DNA of 64,000 bases from assembly GCF_003176895.1 (NCBI RefSeq), contig NZ_QGTD01000014.1, positions 1 through 64,000 on the forward strand, written 5' to 3'. Shown piece by piece: positions 15,074-22,682 of this stretch; positions within the stretch are counted from its first letter, which is position 1; the number at the start of each line of letters is the position of its first letter. The stretch is from Gracilibacillus dipsosauri. Its GTDB lineage: Bacteria; Bacillota; Bacilli; Bacillales; Amphibacillaceae. Made by a program: the position numbers and the translations under genes. The notes below the pieces were generated by a model. It made no database searches. It saw nothing but the letters and a program-made list of their open reading frames with translations, and had not been told where the DNA came from.

Positions 15074-16345
15074 ATGACAAAAAGTAATTCATTATTTGTT
15101 TTTTTAGTGTGGCTCATGTTAATCGTTGTACTTGTTGGTTGTTCGTCATCTTCAGCTGAGGATAAAAAAGAGCTTAGGATTTGGACTTTCACAGATGAGG
15201 CCAAATATGCTGTGGAAAAGTTTCAAGAAGCAAACCCAGATATTAAGGTAGATGTCCTATTTATCAATAACGATAATTATGTAAAAAAGCTAATGTCTGT
15301 GTTACAGGTTGAAAAAAATGTCCCTGACGTGTTTTTTGTAGAAAAAGCCTATTGGCCACAGATTAGGGAGATTCCTCGATTAGAGGATTTATCGCAAGCT
15401 CCTTATAACGCAGAAGAAATACTAGATCAGCAATACCAATATATTCAGGATGATGAAAAAGACGAAGAAGGCATCATAAGAGGTCTGGGATATCAAGGTA
15501 CACCAGGGGCTTTCTACTATCGACGTGATCTAGCCAAGGAATATTTGGGCACAGATGATCCAGAGGAAGTAAGTAAGTTGATTTCAAGCTGGGATAAAAT
15601 AATGGATATCGGAGAGCGAGTAGTAGAAGAAAGTAATGGCGAGGTTCATGCATTGGCGAATTGGAGTGATATCGGTTCAGTAGAAAGCTCTAATATAAAA
15701 GAGCCTTGGGTGGTTGATGAGAAATTAGTGATCGATCCAGTTAGAGTGGAAGCAGCAGAACTTGCCAAGGAGGCTAGAGAGCGAAAGGTATTGGCAAATT
15801 ATGAATCCTGGGGCCCTGCTTGGACTGCATCAATGCAGCAAGGAACCGTTATGTTTTATGCCATGCCTACTTGGGCACTGCCTCATGTTTTTGAGAATAA
15901 TGCTCCTGAAACAGCTGGGAAATGGGGGGTAACCCATGGACCAAAAGCCTTTACTGGTGGCGGGACTTTCCTAGCCATGTATAACGGAAGTGAAAATAAA
16001 GAGGTCGCTTGGGAATTTATGAAGTTTTACACCACAGATAGAGATTTTCTAACGGAATTGGCCAAGAACGAGCAGTACTTTCTAAGCAACAAAGAAATTA
16101 ATATCGAATTAGCACCTGAATTAACCTCAGACTTTTTAAACGGTCAGAAATACTTTGCATTCTTTAATGAAGCAGGCGAAGAAGCGCCTTCTGCCCCGCA
16201 ATCAACATATGATAATGATATTAATGGCTTGTGGGATGAAAAAGTGAATGATTTTTTAAATGGTAGATTAGAAACGATAGACGATATGATTGCCTCATTT
16301 AAGAAAGATGTCGGTCATCATTTTCCAGAAATTCAAGTAGATTAA
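15074..16345 (+). CDS. Sugar ABC transporter, substrate-binding lipoprotein
   Basis: This 423-aa protein has a lipoprotein signal peptide with lipobox LVGC (Cys at residue 23), followed by a family 1 extracellular solute-binding fold: ELRIWTFTDEAKYAVEKFQE, the DVFFVEKAYWPQ segment near residue 90 and AMPTWALPHVFENN near residue 265. It should capture an oligosaccharide outside the cell and hand it to the two permeases encoded next, with ribosome binding sites and 12-40 bp gaps that indicate one operon. The cre-like site in the leader and the nearby pectate lyase suggest pectin-derived oligosaccharides, but the sugar is not proven. Confidence 0.87.
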   Translation: MTKSNSLFVFLVWLMLIVVLVGCSSSSAEDKKELRIWTFTDEAKYAVEKFQEANPDIKVDVLFINNDNYVKKLMSVLQVEKNVPDVFFVEKAYWPQIREIPRLEDLSQAPYNAEEILDQQYQYIQDDEKDEEGIIRGLGYQGTPGAFYYRRDLAKEYLGTDDPEEVSKLISSWDKIMDIGERVVEESNGEVHALANWSDIGSVESSNIKEPWVVDEKLVIDPVRVEAAELAKEARERKVLANYESWGPAWTASMQQGTVMFYAMPTWALPHVFENNAPETAGKWGVTHGPKAFTGGGTFLAMYNGSENKEVAWEFMKFYTTDRDFLTELAKNEQYFLSNKEINIELAPELTSDFLNGQKYFAFFNEAGEEAPSAPQSTYDNDINGLWDEKVNDFLNGRLETIDDMIASFKKDVGHHFPEIQVD

Positions 16346-16385
16346 CATCATTCTGACTTAATAGATTTTCTGAGGAGGAGAAATA

Positions 16386-17285
16386 ATGTTTTCAAAGACA
16401 TTACGAAAAAATACTTATGGTTATCTATTTATCGCCCCATTCTTTATTATATTTCTTGTGTTCGGGCTATATCCTATCATGTATTCCTTCTACTTAAGCT
16501 TTACAGACTGGGACGGTTTTACGAATCCAACCATCGTAGGAGTGGAGAACTATCTAAGATTGTTTGGTGACTTCTTTTTCTACAAATCCTTATTCAATAC
16601 ATTGGTTATTTGGATTGTTTCGGTCATTCCCCAGTTAACTGTCAGTTTAGTACTAGCTGTTGTACTACATGAAAAATTTGTGAAAGGTAAAAGTATTTTC
16701 AGGGCGGTGTTTTTCTTTCCTAATATTGTTACTGCCGCATCGCTAGGTTTATTAGTTGCCTTAATTTTCAGCTGGCAAACAGGCAGCTTTAATCAGTTCC
16801 TAATAGCTATAGGAATGATTGACGATCCAATTCAATGGACAGATATGCCAAATTTTATGAGGGGCTTAGTATCGTCCATTCTGTTCTGGCAATATTTTGG
16901 GTACTCAATGATTATCTATATAGCAGGTCTCCAAGGTATCTCAAGGGACTTATTAGAGGCTGCAGAAATTGATGGCGCTTCCAAGGTAAGGGTGTTCTTT
17001 AGTATAACTCTCCCCCTACTAAAGCCAATCATTTTATTCCAAGTAGTAACCTCGATTATTGGGGGTATGCAAATCTTTGATCAACCCTACGCCTTAACGG
17101 ATGGATCGGGACAGCCAGATAATTCCACCCTTACTAGTGTCATGTATTTGTATGAGACGGCATTTACTCGTTATCAATATGGATATGGTTCCGCAATTGC
17201 CTTCGGGTTGTTCCTTGTTATTGTCGTCTTCTCGATTATATCCTTTGCCACGATGAACGCCAGAACAAAGAGTGAACAAAAATAA
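16386..17285 (+). CDS. Sugar ABC transporter permease, MalF type
   Basis: This 299-aa integral membrane protein has six helices and the binding-protein-dependent transport signature EAAEIDGASKVRVFF near residue 195, through which it contacts the ATPase. Its N-terminal YGYLFIAPFFIIFLVFGLYP is typical of carbohydrate uptake family 1 permeases. A strong GAGGAGG precedes the ATG. It follows the binding protein gene and precedes the second permease gene by 12 bp. No ATPase gene is present in the operon, as is usual for Bacillus importers that share the MsmX ATPase. Confidence 0.9.
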   Translation: MFSKTLRKNTYGYLFIAPFFIIFLVFGLYPIMYSFYLSFTDWDGFTNPTIVGVENYLRLFGDFFFYKSLFNTLVIWIVSVIPQLTVSLVLAVVLHEKFVKGKSIFRAVFFFPNIVTAASLGLLVALIFSWQTGSFNQFLIAIGMIDDPIQWTDMPNFMRGLVSSILFWQYFGYSMIIYIAGLQGISRDLLEAAEIDGASKVRVFFSITLPLLKPIILFQVVTSIIGGMQIFDQPYALTDGSGQPDNSTLTSVMYLYETAFTRYQYGYGSAIAFGLFLVIVVFSIISFATMNARTKSEQK

Positions 17286-17297
17286 GGAGGAAATAGA

Positions 17298-18167
17298 ATG
17301 ATCTCAGAAACAAAAGTGGAAGCCATTCATGACAAAAGAAAATCGAAAAGAATCAAGCCTAGCCACATTATCATTCATATACTTCTCATACTACTTGCCA
17401 TTGTTTGTATTGTTCCGTTCTATATTATGATCGTTTATGGTACCCATACAAATGCAGATATTGCTTCCCAATTTATCTTTTTCCCAGGGGAAGCACTGAT
17501 TGACAATTATCAAAATATGACAGAAAACATTAATATTTGGCGAGGGTTCTTAAATAGCTTTATTATAGCAGGCTGTTCAACGGCACTTACCCTTTATTTC
17601 GGGGCACTCAATGCATACGGATTTGCGAAATACAAATTTAAAGGTAACAAAGTATTGTTTTGGTTTGTGTTAGCTACGATGATGGTTCCTCAGCAATTAG
17701 GTCTAGTCGGGACATTTCGGATTATGTATATCCTGAATTTACTCGATACGTATGCCGCTCTTATCCTACCAGCTGCTGCTAATGCATTTGCCGTATTTTT
17801 TGTCAAACAATTTATTGATGGAACCATTCCTGATGAGGTCATTGAGTCTGCGCGGATGGATGGGGCTAGTGAATTCAAAACGTTTAATCGGATTATACTT
17901 CCTATGCTGGCACCAGCTCTAGCTGCACTAGGTATCTTTGCCTTTATAGGTTCTTGGAATAATTTCATCAGTCCATTGGTACTACTGTTCTCTAATGAAA
18001 AGTATCCATTACCAGTCCTTGTACAAATGCTGCAAGGCTATTATGGCTCTAACTATGGCGTGCAGTACTTAGGGGTTGCCTTATCTGTCCTGCCAATTAT
18101 CATTGTATTTGCGATTTTTTCGAAGCGGATTATCGGCAGTGTTGCGATCGGTGCAGTCAAAGGTTAA
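17298..18167 (+). CDS. Sugar ABC transporter permease, MalG type
   Basis: This 289-aa protein has six membrane helices and the loop signature ESARMDGASEFKTFNRIILP near residue 185. It pairs with the MalF-type permease encoded 12 bp upstream; the ribosome binding site AAGGAGG is perfect. The long basic N-terminus before the first helix (KVEAIHDKRKSKRIKPSH) is cytoplasmic. The subunit set (binding protein, two permeases, no ATPase) corresponds to the YesOPQ-type importers of pectin fragments in B. subtilis, an analogy based on gene content only. Confidence 0.9.
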   Translation: MISETKVEAIHDKRKSKRIKPSHIIIHILLILLAIVCIVPFYIMIVYGTHTNADIASQFIFFPGEALIDNYQNMTENINIWRGFLNSFIIAGCSTALTLYFGALNAYGFAKYKFKGNKVLFWFVLATMMVPQQLGLVGTFRIMYILNLLDTYAALILPAAANAFAVFFVKQFIDGTIPDEVIESARMDGASEFKTFNRIILPMLAPALAALGIFAFIGSWNNFISPLVLLFSNEKYPLPVLVQMLQGYYGSNYGVQYLGVALSVLPIIIVFAIFSKRIIGSVAIGAVKG

Positions 18168-18213
18168 CCATCAATGAACAAAACCTACTCTATGAGAAAA
18201 GGGTCTGATCAGC

Positions 18214-18879
18214 ATGCAGTTAAATGGTTTATTAAATGTGTTTTACAACGCTGGTGTATGGGTAATCCGACTTGTCTATCTCAACCTATTATGGATATGC
18301 TTTACGATTATAGGTTTAGTAGTATTTGGGATCATGCCAGCGACCGTGAGCTTATTTGCTATTTTACGTCAGTGGATTCAAGGTAAGGAAATTGTTGCGG
18401 TATTTCCCACTTTTCGGCAGTATTTTCAAAAGGAGTTCTTGAGAGCAAATCTATGTGGATTGATCTTTCTAGTGGCAGCCATTATTTTGCGAATGGATAT
18501 CATACTATTAAAAGCATTTCCATCATTTCCGTTTCAGCTGCTCTTAGGTATCACACTCTCTTTAGGAGTATTGTATGCGATTATATTGCTGTATTTCTTT
18601 CCGGTATACGTGCATTTCGAGGTTCCGTTATGGCATTATTTTAAATATGCCTTGATTATCGGTATTACCCAGCTGCCGATTACCATCATGATGATTCTGG
18701 GCAGTGTGGTAGTTTTCTGTATGTATTGGTTCTTCTCTGGATTAATACCATTACTTTGTGTGAGTTTATTTTGCCTAAATTTGATGTGGTTTGGGTATCG
18801 TGCCTTCCAAAATATAGAATATGAACAACAGAACGAAGAACACAAGCCATTACGTAGCAAAAAAGCAATAAGCCGTTGA
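18214..18879 (+). CDS. YesL-family (DUF624) membrane protein
   Basis: This 221-aa protein has about five hydrophobic helices and the conserved DUF624 opening MQLNGLLNVFYNAGVWVIRL, with NLLWICFTIIGLVVFGIMPA next. The family is found beside carbohydrate ABC importers, notably YesL in the rhamnogalacturonan cluster of B. subtilis, but its role is unknown. It lies 46 bp after the MalG-type permease in the same orientation and is presumably the last gene of the operon. The ribosome binding site AAAAGGG has a longish spacing of 10 nt. Confidence 0.82.
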   Translation: MQLNGLLNVFYNAGVWVIRLVYLNLLWICFTIIGLVVFGIMPATVSLFAILRQWIQGKEIVAVFPTFRQYFQKEFLRANLCGLIFLVAAIILRMDIILLKAFPSFPFQLLLGITLSLGVLYAIILLYFFPVYVHFEVPLWHYFKYALIIGITQLPITIMMILGSVVVFCMYWFFSGLIPLLCVSLFCLNLMWFGYRAFQNIEYEQQNEEHKPLRSKKAISR

Positions 18880-18895
18880 CGCAGGTCATTAGTAG

Positions 18896-18930
18896 AAAAA
18901 ACTACTCATAGGCTAAAGCCTATGAGTAGT
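18896..18930 (-). terminator. Terminator of the DJ-1/PfpI gene
   Basis: The 14-bp inverted repeat (18901-18914 and 18917-18930) is followed on the minus strand by a run of six T. It also faces the end of the convergent YesL-type gene and may help to stop its transcript. Confidence 0.85.
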
Positions 18931-18934
18931 ATCA

Positions 18935-19447
18935 TTATGCCAATAATTTAGTTGACTCTTTGATAAACGCTGGAATATCATCCGGTTGGCGACTTGTGAC
19001 TAATTGGTCTTGACAAACGAAAACCTCTTTATCTTGTACCTTAGCTCCAGCATATTCTAAATCGACCATAATCGACTTATAGCCGGTCACTCCACGTCCT
19101 TCTAACGATTTCGCGGTAATTAACAGCTGTGGCCCATGACAGATTGCAAATACGGGCTTTTTTTCATCCATAAAATGCTTGGCAAATGAAACAAAGCGAT
19201 CATCTGCCCTTAGTATATCAGGGGAAAACCCTCCAGGGATAAATAGTGCGTCAAAATCAGCTGGTGATACTTCATCAATCCCTTTATCGATCTTTACGGT
19301 AGCATCCCCTTGCTTTCCTTTCACTTTTTTGCCAGTTTCGTCACCAATTGTTACCACATCATGTCCTGCATCCTTATATGCTTTTGCAGGATCTGTATAT
19401 TCCACATCTTCAAAATAATCGGTAATAACGGTTGCTATTTTTGCCAT
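18935..19447 (-). CDS. DJ-1/PfpI-family protein (type 1 glutamine amidotransferase-like)
   Basis: This 170-aa protein has the conserved nucleophile elbow FAICHGPQ (Cys near residue 103) and FIPGGFSPDILR near residue 73, typical of PfpI/YraA/YfkM proteins, which act as deglycases, chaperones or general stress proteins. The start was set at ATG 19447, with GAGGAG 11 nt upstream; the in-frame GTG at 19459 lies within the ribosome binding site and is rejected. It is a single gene ending in a strong terminator. Stress induction is likely from the family, not from a visible promoter. Confidence 0.87.
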   Translation of the reverse strand: MAKIATVITDYFEDVEYTDPAKAYKDAGHDVVTIGDETGKKVKGKQGDATVKIDKGIDEVSPADFDALFIPGGFSPDILRADDRFVSFAKHFMDEKKPVFAICHGPQLLITAKSLEGRGVTGYKSIMVDLEYAGAKVQDKEVFVCQDQLVTSRQPDDIPAFIKESTKLLA

Positions 19448-19533
19448 TTGTAGAAACACTCCTCTTAAAGTATTATTGTTTGCTACATTCTTACTTTTCC
19501 ACAGAGAAGTATTTCCTAAACATTACTAAATAA

Positions 19534-20055
19534 TTATTTTTGTAATTCTTCTAACAAGCTAGCCAGCTTATCCCAAGTTTGAGTGACTCCTTCAAGTACA
19601 CCCATATCCAAAACGGCTTGAAGTTCTTCAGCTGTTGGGTACTCAGATCTGCTTACTAGTTTTGTTTTTCCGTCTTGTTCGATGAAGGTTAATGTCATTT
19701 TAGTAGAAGGCATATCCTCTAGAATGTTACCTTCTGCATCAGAGAATGAATCAATGAGTACAATTTTTTCTGGTTCTTGAATATCTTGATAGACAGCCTT
19801 TCCCCATGACTCCATTCCATACTCTTCTTGATTTTCATCCGTACACTTCATGCAGTACTGCCATACTCCTCCAGGTCGAAAGTCTACATTACATACTGGA
19901 GTGGACCATCCTTCCGTCGACCACCATTTCTCCAAGTGTTCTGCCTTTGAAAACGCCTGGAAAACAAGCTCTCTTGGTGCATCAAAAGTGCGTTCTAGAA
20001 CCAAATCCTTCCCTTCCACTTTCGAGGTAATTTTAGTATTTACATTATTCGGCAT
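19534..20055 (-). CDS. SRPBCC (AHSA1-like) domain protein
   Basis: This 173-aa protein is a START/Bet v1-fold polyketide cyclase-like domain of the AHSA1 type: LVLERTFDAPRELVFQAFSK near the N-terminus, HLEKWWSTEGWSTP and a C-terminal helix GVTQTWDKLASLLEELQ. Such domains bind small hydrophobic ligands; the ligand is unknown. It has a good ribosome binding site (AAGGAGG) and lies 74 bp downstream of an ArsR-type regulator gene in the same direction, a very common two-gene arrangement. Confidence 0.85.
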   Translation of the reverse strand: MPNNVNTKITSKVEGKDLVLERTFDAPRELVFQAFSKAEHLEKWWSTEGWSTPVCNVDFRPGGVWQYCMKCTDENQEEYGMESWGKAVYQDIQEPEKIVLIDSFSDAEGNILEDMPSTKMTLTFIEQDGKTKLVSRSEYPTAEELQAVLDMGVLEGVTQTWDKLASLLEELQK

Positions 20056-20129
20056 GCTATTGCCCTCCTTGGATTATATTAGTTCATAGCTATTCATCTT
20101 TTAGATAAATGCTATAATTACAAAAAGAT

Positions 20130-20465
20130 TTATTCCTTATCACGCGACGCTTCTTTTCTTTGAAGCTCTCCTAAGTATTCATCCAAGCGATCAAGTCGTT
20201 GTTCCCAAATTTGTTGGAATGTCGTAAGCCAAGCCTCCATTTCCTGAAATGGTTCATGACGAAGCTTGTAAATTCTTCGATTCGCAACCGCTTGGACTTC
20301 GACAATCCCCGCGTCACTGAGTTTTTTAAGGTGCTTCGAAGCCTGTGGTTGCCGAAGCATTAGTTGATCAGCAATTTCCCCTACTGTCAGCGGACCATTC
20401 TTTAAGAGTTCGACAATCTGTAATCGGTTAGGCTCGGCAAGTGCATGTAACGTGGTCGTCTTCAT
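20130..20465 (-). CDS. ArsR-family winged-helix regulator
   Basis: This 111-aa protein shows the ArsR helix-turn-helix: LHALAEPNRLQIVELLKN, TVGEIADQLMLRQPQASKHL and the wing VQAVANRRIYKL. No cysteine-based metal site is visible, so it belongs to the non-metal group that is typically paired with SRPBCC genes. It is first in an operon with the AHSA1-like gene. An 18-bp dyad just downstream of its promoter is the likely autoregulatory operator. Confidence 0.87.
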   Translation of the reverse strand: MKTTTLHALAEPNRLQIVELLKNGPLTVGEIADQLMLRQPQASKHLKKLSDAGIVEVQAVANRRIYKLRHEPFQEMEAWLTTFQQIWEQRLDRLDEYLGELQRKEASRDKE

Positions 20466-20488
20466 TTCATCTGTCCTTTCCGATTGAT

Positions 20489-20506
20489 GGAGTAACTATC
20501 TACTCC
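20489..20506 (-). promoter_or_regulatory. Candidate ArsR operator
   Basis: GGAGTA-N6-TACTCC is a perfect 6-bp inverted repeat lying about 7-24 nt downstream of the expected transcription start of the ArsR gene. Confidence 0.55.
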
Positions 20507-20519
20507 GTGTTACATTTAT

Positions 20520-20549
20520 AATATACCACCAAAGGAATATTCTAGTCAA
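20520..20549 (-). promoter_or_regulatory. Promoter of the ArsR-SRPBCC operon
   Basis: The minus strand reads -35 TTGACT (20549-20544), 18 nt, then -10 TATATT (20525-20520). Confidence 0.65.
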
Positions 20550-20642
20550 GGAATATTTAAGATATTTTTAAAAGAATAATTCTATCCATAATAATCACAG
20601 TTTATAGTGGATTATTAAGTTTCGATTGAAAGTTTAGTATTG

Positions 20643-20671
20643 TTGTCATTAAGATACTTTTATGTTATAAA
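20643..20671 (+). promoter_or_regulatory. Promoter of the TetR gene
   Basis: TTGTCA (20643-20648), 17 nt, then TATAAA (20666-20671). The TetR operator begins at the next base, so bound repressor would cover the transcription start. Confidence 0.7.
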
Positions 20672-20687
20672 TAGAATGATCGTTCTA
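20672..20687 (+). promoter_or_regulatory. TetR operator 1 (autoregulatory)
   Basis: TAGAATGATCGTTCTA is a dyad with two mismatching centre-proximal positions, located immediately downstream of the -10. The 18-bp string AATGATCGTTCTATATAA recurs exactly upstream of the MFS gene, which identifies both as sites of the same regulator. Confidence 0.8.
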
Positions 20688-20706
20688 TATAAGGGGTGTT
20701 TTCTTC

Positions 20707-21246
20707 ATGAGCAAAAAAAAGCAAGATATAATGGAACATGCGGAACAGTTATTTTATAAACATGGCTTTCACGGTGTTGGCTTAAAAAGAATTGTTGAAG
20801 AATCAAATGTAGCTCTTATGACATTATATAACCATTTTCATTCAAAAGAAGACCTCATCCTTGAAGTGCTAAAAAGACGAGAAGAGCAATATTTTTCTAT
20901 CTTGAAATCATCTGTTAAGAATGCTAAAAGCTCCATTATATTGTCCCTATCAGAAGCCCATATTGATTGGATTCGAAAACATGACACGAATGGATGCATG
21001 TTTTTAAGGGCGAAAGAAGAGTTTTCTTCAAATGATAATTATGAGATTGTCCAATACGTAAATGAGCATAAAAGATCCTTGCTGGATTTTTTTGAAGAGC
21101 TTGGCTTCGACCATAGTGAGGCTGCACAATTAGTGTTATTATTCGAAGGAGCTACAGCTTTATCGGAAACCTTAAATGTTGATGAAGTGGCTATGGCATT
21201 CATAAATTCTATAAAGTCTATGGGGCTTCATTTAAGTGTCGAGTAG
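20707..21246 (+). CDS. TetR/AcrR-family regulator
   Basis: This 179-aa protein has the N-terminal TetR helix-turn-helix (QDIMEHAEQLFYKHGFHGVG, then VALMTLYNHFHSKEDLI) and a helical ligand domain. It is followed by an MFS transporter gene with the same operator sequence in front of it, so it probably represses both itself and the transporter. A short hairpin terminator between the two genes explains the need for a second operator. The inducer is unknown; the C-terminal part resembles the YxaF/LmrA-like subgroup only loosely. Confidence 0.88.
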   Translation: MSKKKQDIMEHAEQLFYKHGFHGVGLKRIVEESNVALMTLYNHFHSKEDLILEVLKRREEQYFSILKSSVKNAKSSIILSLSEAHIDWIRKHDTNGCMFLRAKEEFSSNDNYEIVQYVNEHKRSLLDFFEELGFDHSEAAQLVLLFEGATALSETLNVDEVAMAFINSIKSMGLHLSVE

Positions 21247-21270
21247 TAGGACGTAATACCAACTAACAGG

Positions 21271-21300
21271 AAAAGTCCGTCGAAGACTTTTTCTCTTTTT
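21271..21300 (+). terminator. Terminator after the TetR gene
   Basis: The stem AAAAGTC/GACTTTT with a 7-nt loop runs into a T-rich tract (TTTTTCTCTTTTT). It separates the TetR and MFS transcripts. Confidence 0.6.
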
Positions 21301-21310
21301 ACCAAAAAAT

Positions 21311-21326
21311 ATAATGATCGTTCTAT
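21311..21326 (+). promoter_or_regulatory. TetR operator 2 at the MFS gene promoter
   Basis: This copy of the operator shares 18 exact bases with operator 1 and overlaps a TATAAT -10 box (21310-21315). The -35 region is poor, so basal expression should be low. Confidence 0.75.
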
Positions 21327-21345
21327 ATAAAAAGAGGTGTTGTTA

Positions 21346-22473
21346 ATGAATTCAAAAAAATTAATCATGGTTGGTTTACCTATGATTGCGGTAACTTATG
21401 GTTTTGCAAGGTTTAGTTATGGATTAGTTCTCCCTTATCTACGTGAGTCTTTAGAGATTAATCCATCTGTGGCAGGAGTGCTTTCTTCGTTATCGTATTT
21501 GGCATATTGTATAGCGATTGTCCTAGCAATGTTATATATGCAAAAAGTTGGTTCCCGTATGATGATTTTAACAGCAGGGATCGCAGCAGCTATAGGAATG
21601 AGTATCATATCCATAGCCAATAGCTCACTAGCTCTTGGTATTGGTATCTTTATTGCTGGCCTAAGCACGGGGCTATCTTCTCCACCTTATGCAGATGTGA
21701 TAAAGAAATGGGTAGATCAGGATAAGCGTTCTACAACAAATACGTGGATTAATGCAGGTACTAGTTTGGGAACTGCATTAACAGGGGGTATGGTTATCTT
21801 TTTGGCTAGCAACTGGAGAATGACATACCTTCTGTTTACACTAATATCGATTATTATATTGATACTTAATTATAAGGTCATTCCTCAGACAAAGGATACG
21901 AGCAAAACTCATCAGACACAAGCCTTTCATGTGACAAAAAAGGAGCTTGTTCATGCTTATCCCTTAATCTTATCTTCTTTGCTCTTAGGCGCATCGAGTG
22001 CACATTATTGGACGTTTTCAAGAGATTTGTTGTTTCAAATGGAGAACCTCCCACAAGCTCTGATTCAAGTATTTTGGATCATTATTGGCATAGCAGGCGT
22101 ATTAGGAGGATTTGCTGGATATTTTAGTGAGAAAATTGGATTATTATCCTCCTACCGAATAAGTGTTATTTTGCTAGGAGCTTCTTCCTTATTATTAGGT
22201 TTATTTACAAATATTCTTCCTGTTGCTCTATCAGCGATTTCTTTTGGTAGTTCCTATATATTTATGACAGGTGTTTTGATCATTTGGGGCATCCATATCT
22301 TTAAAACAAATTCCTCACTTGGTCTAGGCTTACCATTTTTACTATTAGCTTTAGGTCAAGTGTTTGGTTCATTCATTGGAGGAGCGGTTGCTGGGCTTCT
22401 AGGTTATGAAGCCATGTTTATCCTATTTGCTTTGATTAGTTATATTGCTTTAATTTTTAATCCTAAAGAATAA
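21346..22473 (+). CDS. MFS transporter, YbfB/YjiJ-like
   Basis: This 375-aa protein has 11-12 membrane helices. The start GLPMIAVTYGFARFSYGLVL and the loop NTWINAGTSLGTALTGG near residue 130 are typical of the YbfB/YjiJ group of the major facilitator superfamily. The ATG at 21346 has AGAGGTG 7 nt upstream; the in-frame GTG nine bases earlier lies in the ribosome binding site and is not used. It is probably a drug or metabolite exporter controlled by the upstream TetR protein, as shown by the shared operator. The substrate is unknown. Confidence 0.85.
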   Translation: MNSKKLIMVGLPMIAVTYGFARFSYGLVLPYLRESLEINPSVAGVLSSLSYLAYCIAIVLAMLYMQKVGSRMMILTAGIAAAIGMSIISIANSSLALGIGIFIAGLSTGLSSPPYADVIKKWVDQDKRSTTNTWINAGTSLGTALTGGMVIFLASNWRMTYLLFTLISIIILILNYKVIPQTKDTSKTHQTQAFHVTKKELVHAYPLILSSLLLGASSAHYWTFSRDLLFQMENLPQALIQVFWIIIGIAGVLGGFAGYFSEKIGLLSSYRISVILLGASSLLLGLFTNILPVALSAISFGSSYIFMTGVLIIWGIHIFKTNSSLGLGLPFLLLALGQVFGSFIGGAVAGLLGYEAMFILFALISYIALIFNPKE

Positions 22474-22600
22474 TTTTGAGAAATATACTTTCTAATTCCA
22501 AGAATGGGTTCTGAAATTTTATCAATCTTTTATTGACCTACTTTTTACGCTTTGAACTCCCCATTCAACGACAGTGAATTTCTTTGCTGTCTAAACAAAA

Positions 22601-22645
22601 AAGAAGGAGGCTAACTATTTAAAGTCAATAGTTAGCCTCTTTCTA
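22601..22645. terminator. Bidirectional terminator between the MFS and phosphatase genes
   Basis: The 12-bp stem GAGGCTAACTAT (22607-22618) with its complement (22628-22639) has A-rich sequence on the left and TTTCT on the right. On the minus strand it is followed by CTTCTTTTTTG, so it ends the phosphatase gene efficiently. Confidence 0.85.
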
Positions 22646-22682
22646 ATTAGTGTGATAATTTCATATTTCTCTACATAAAGGA

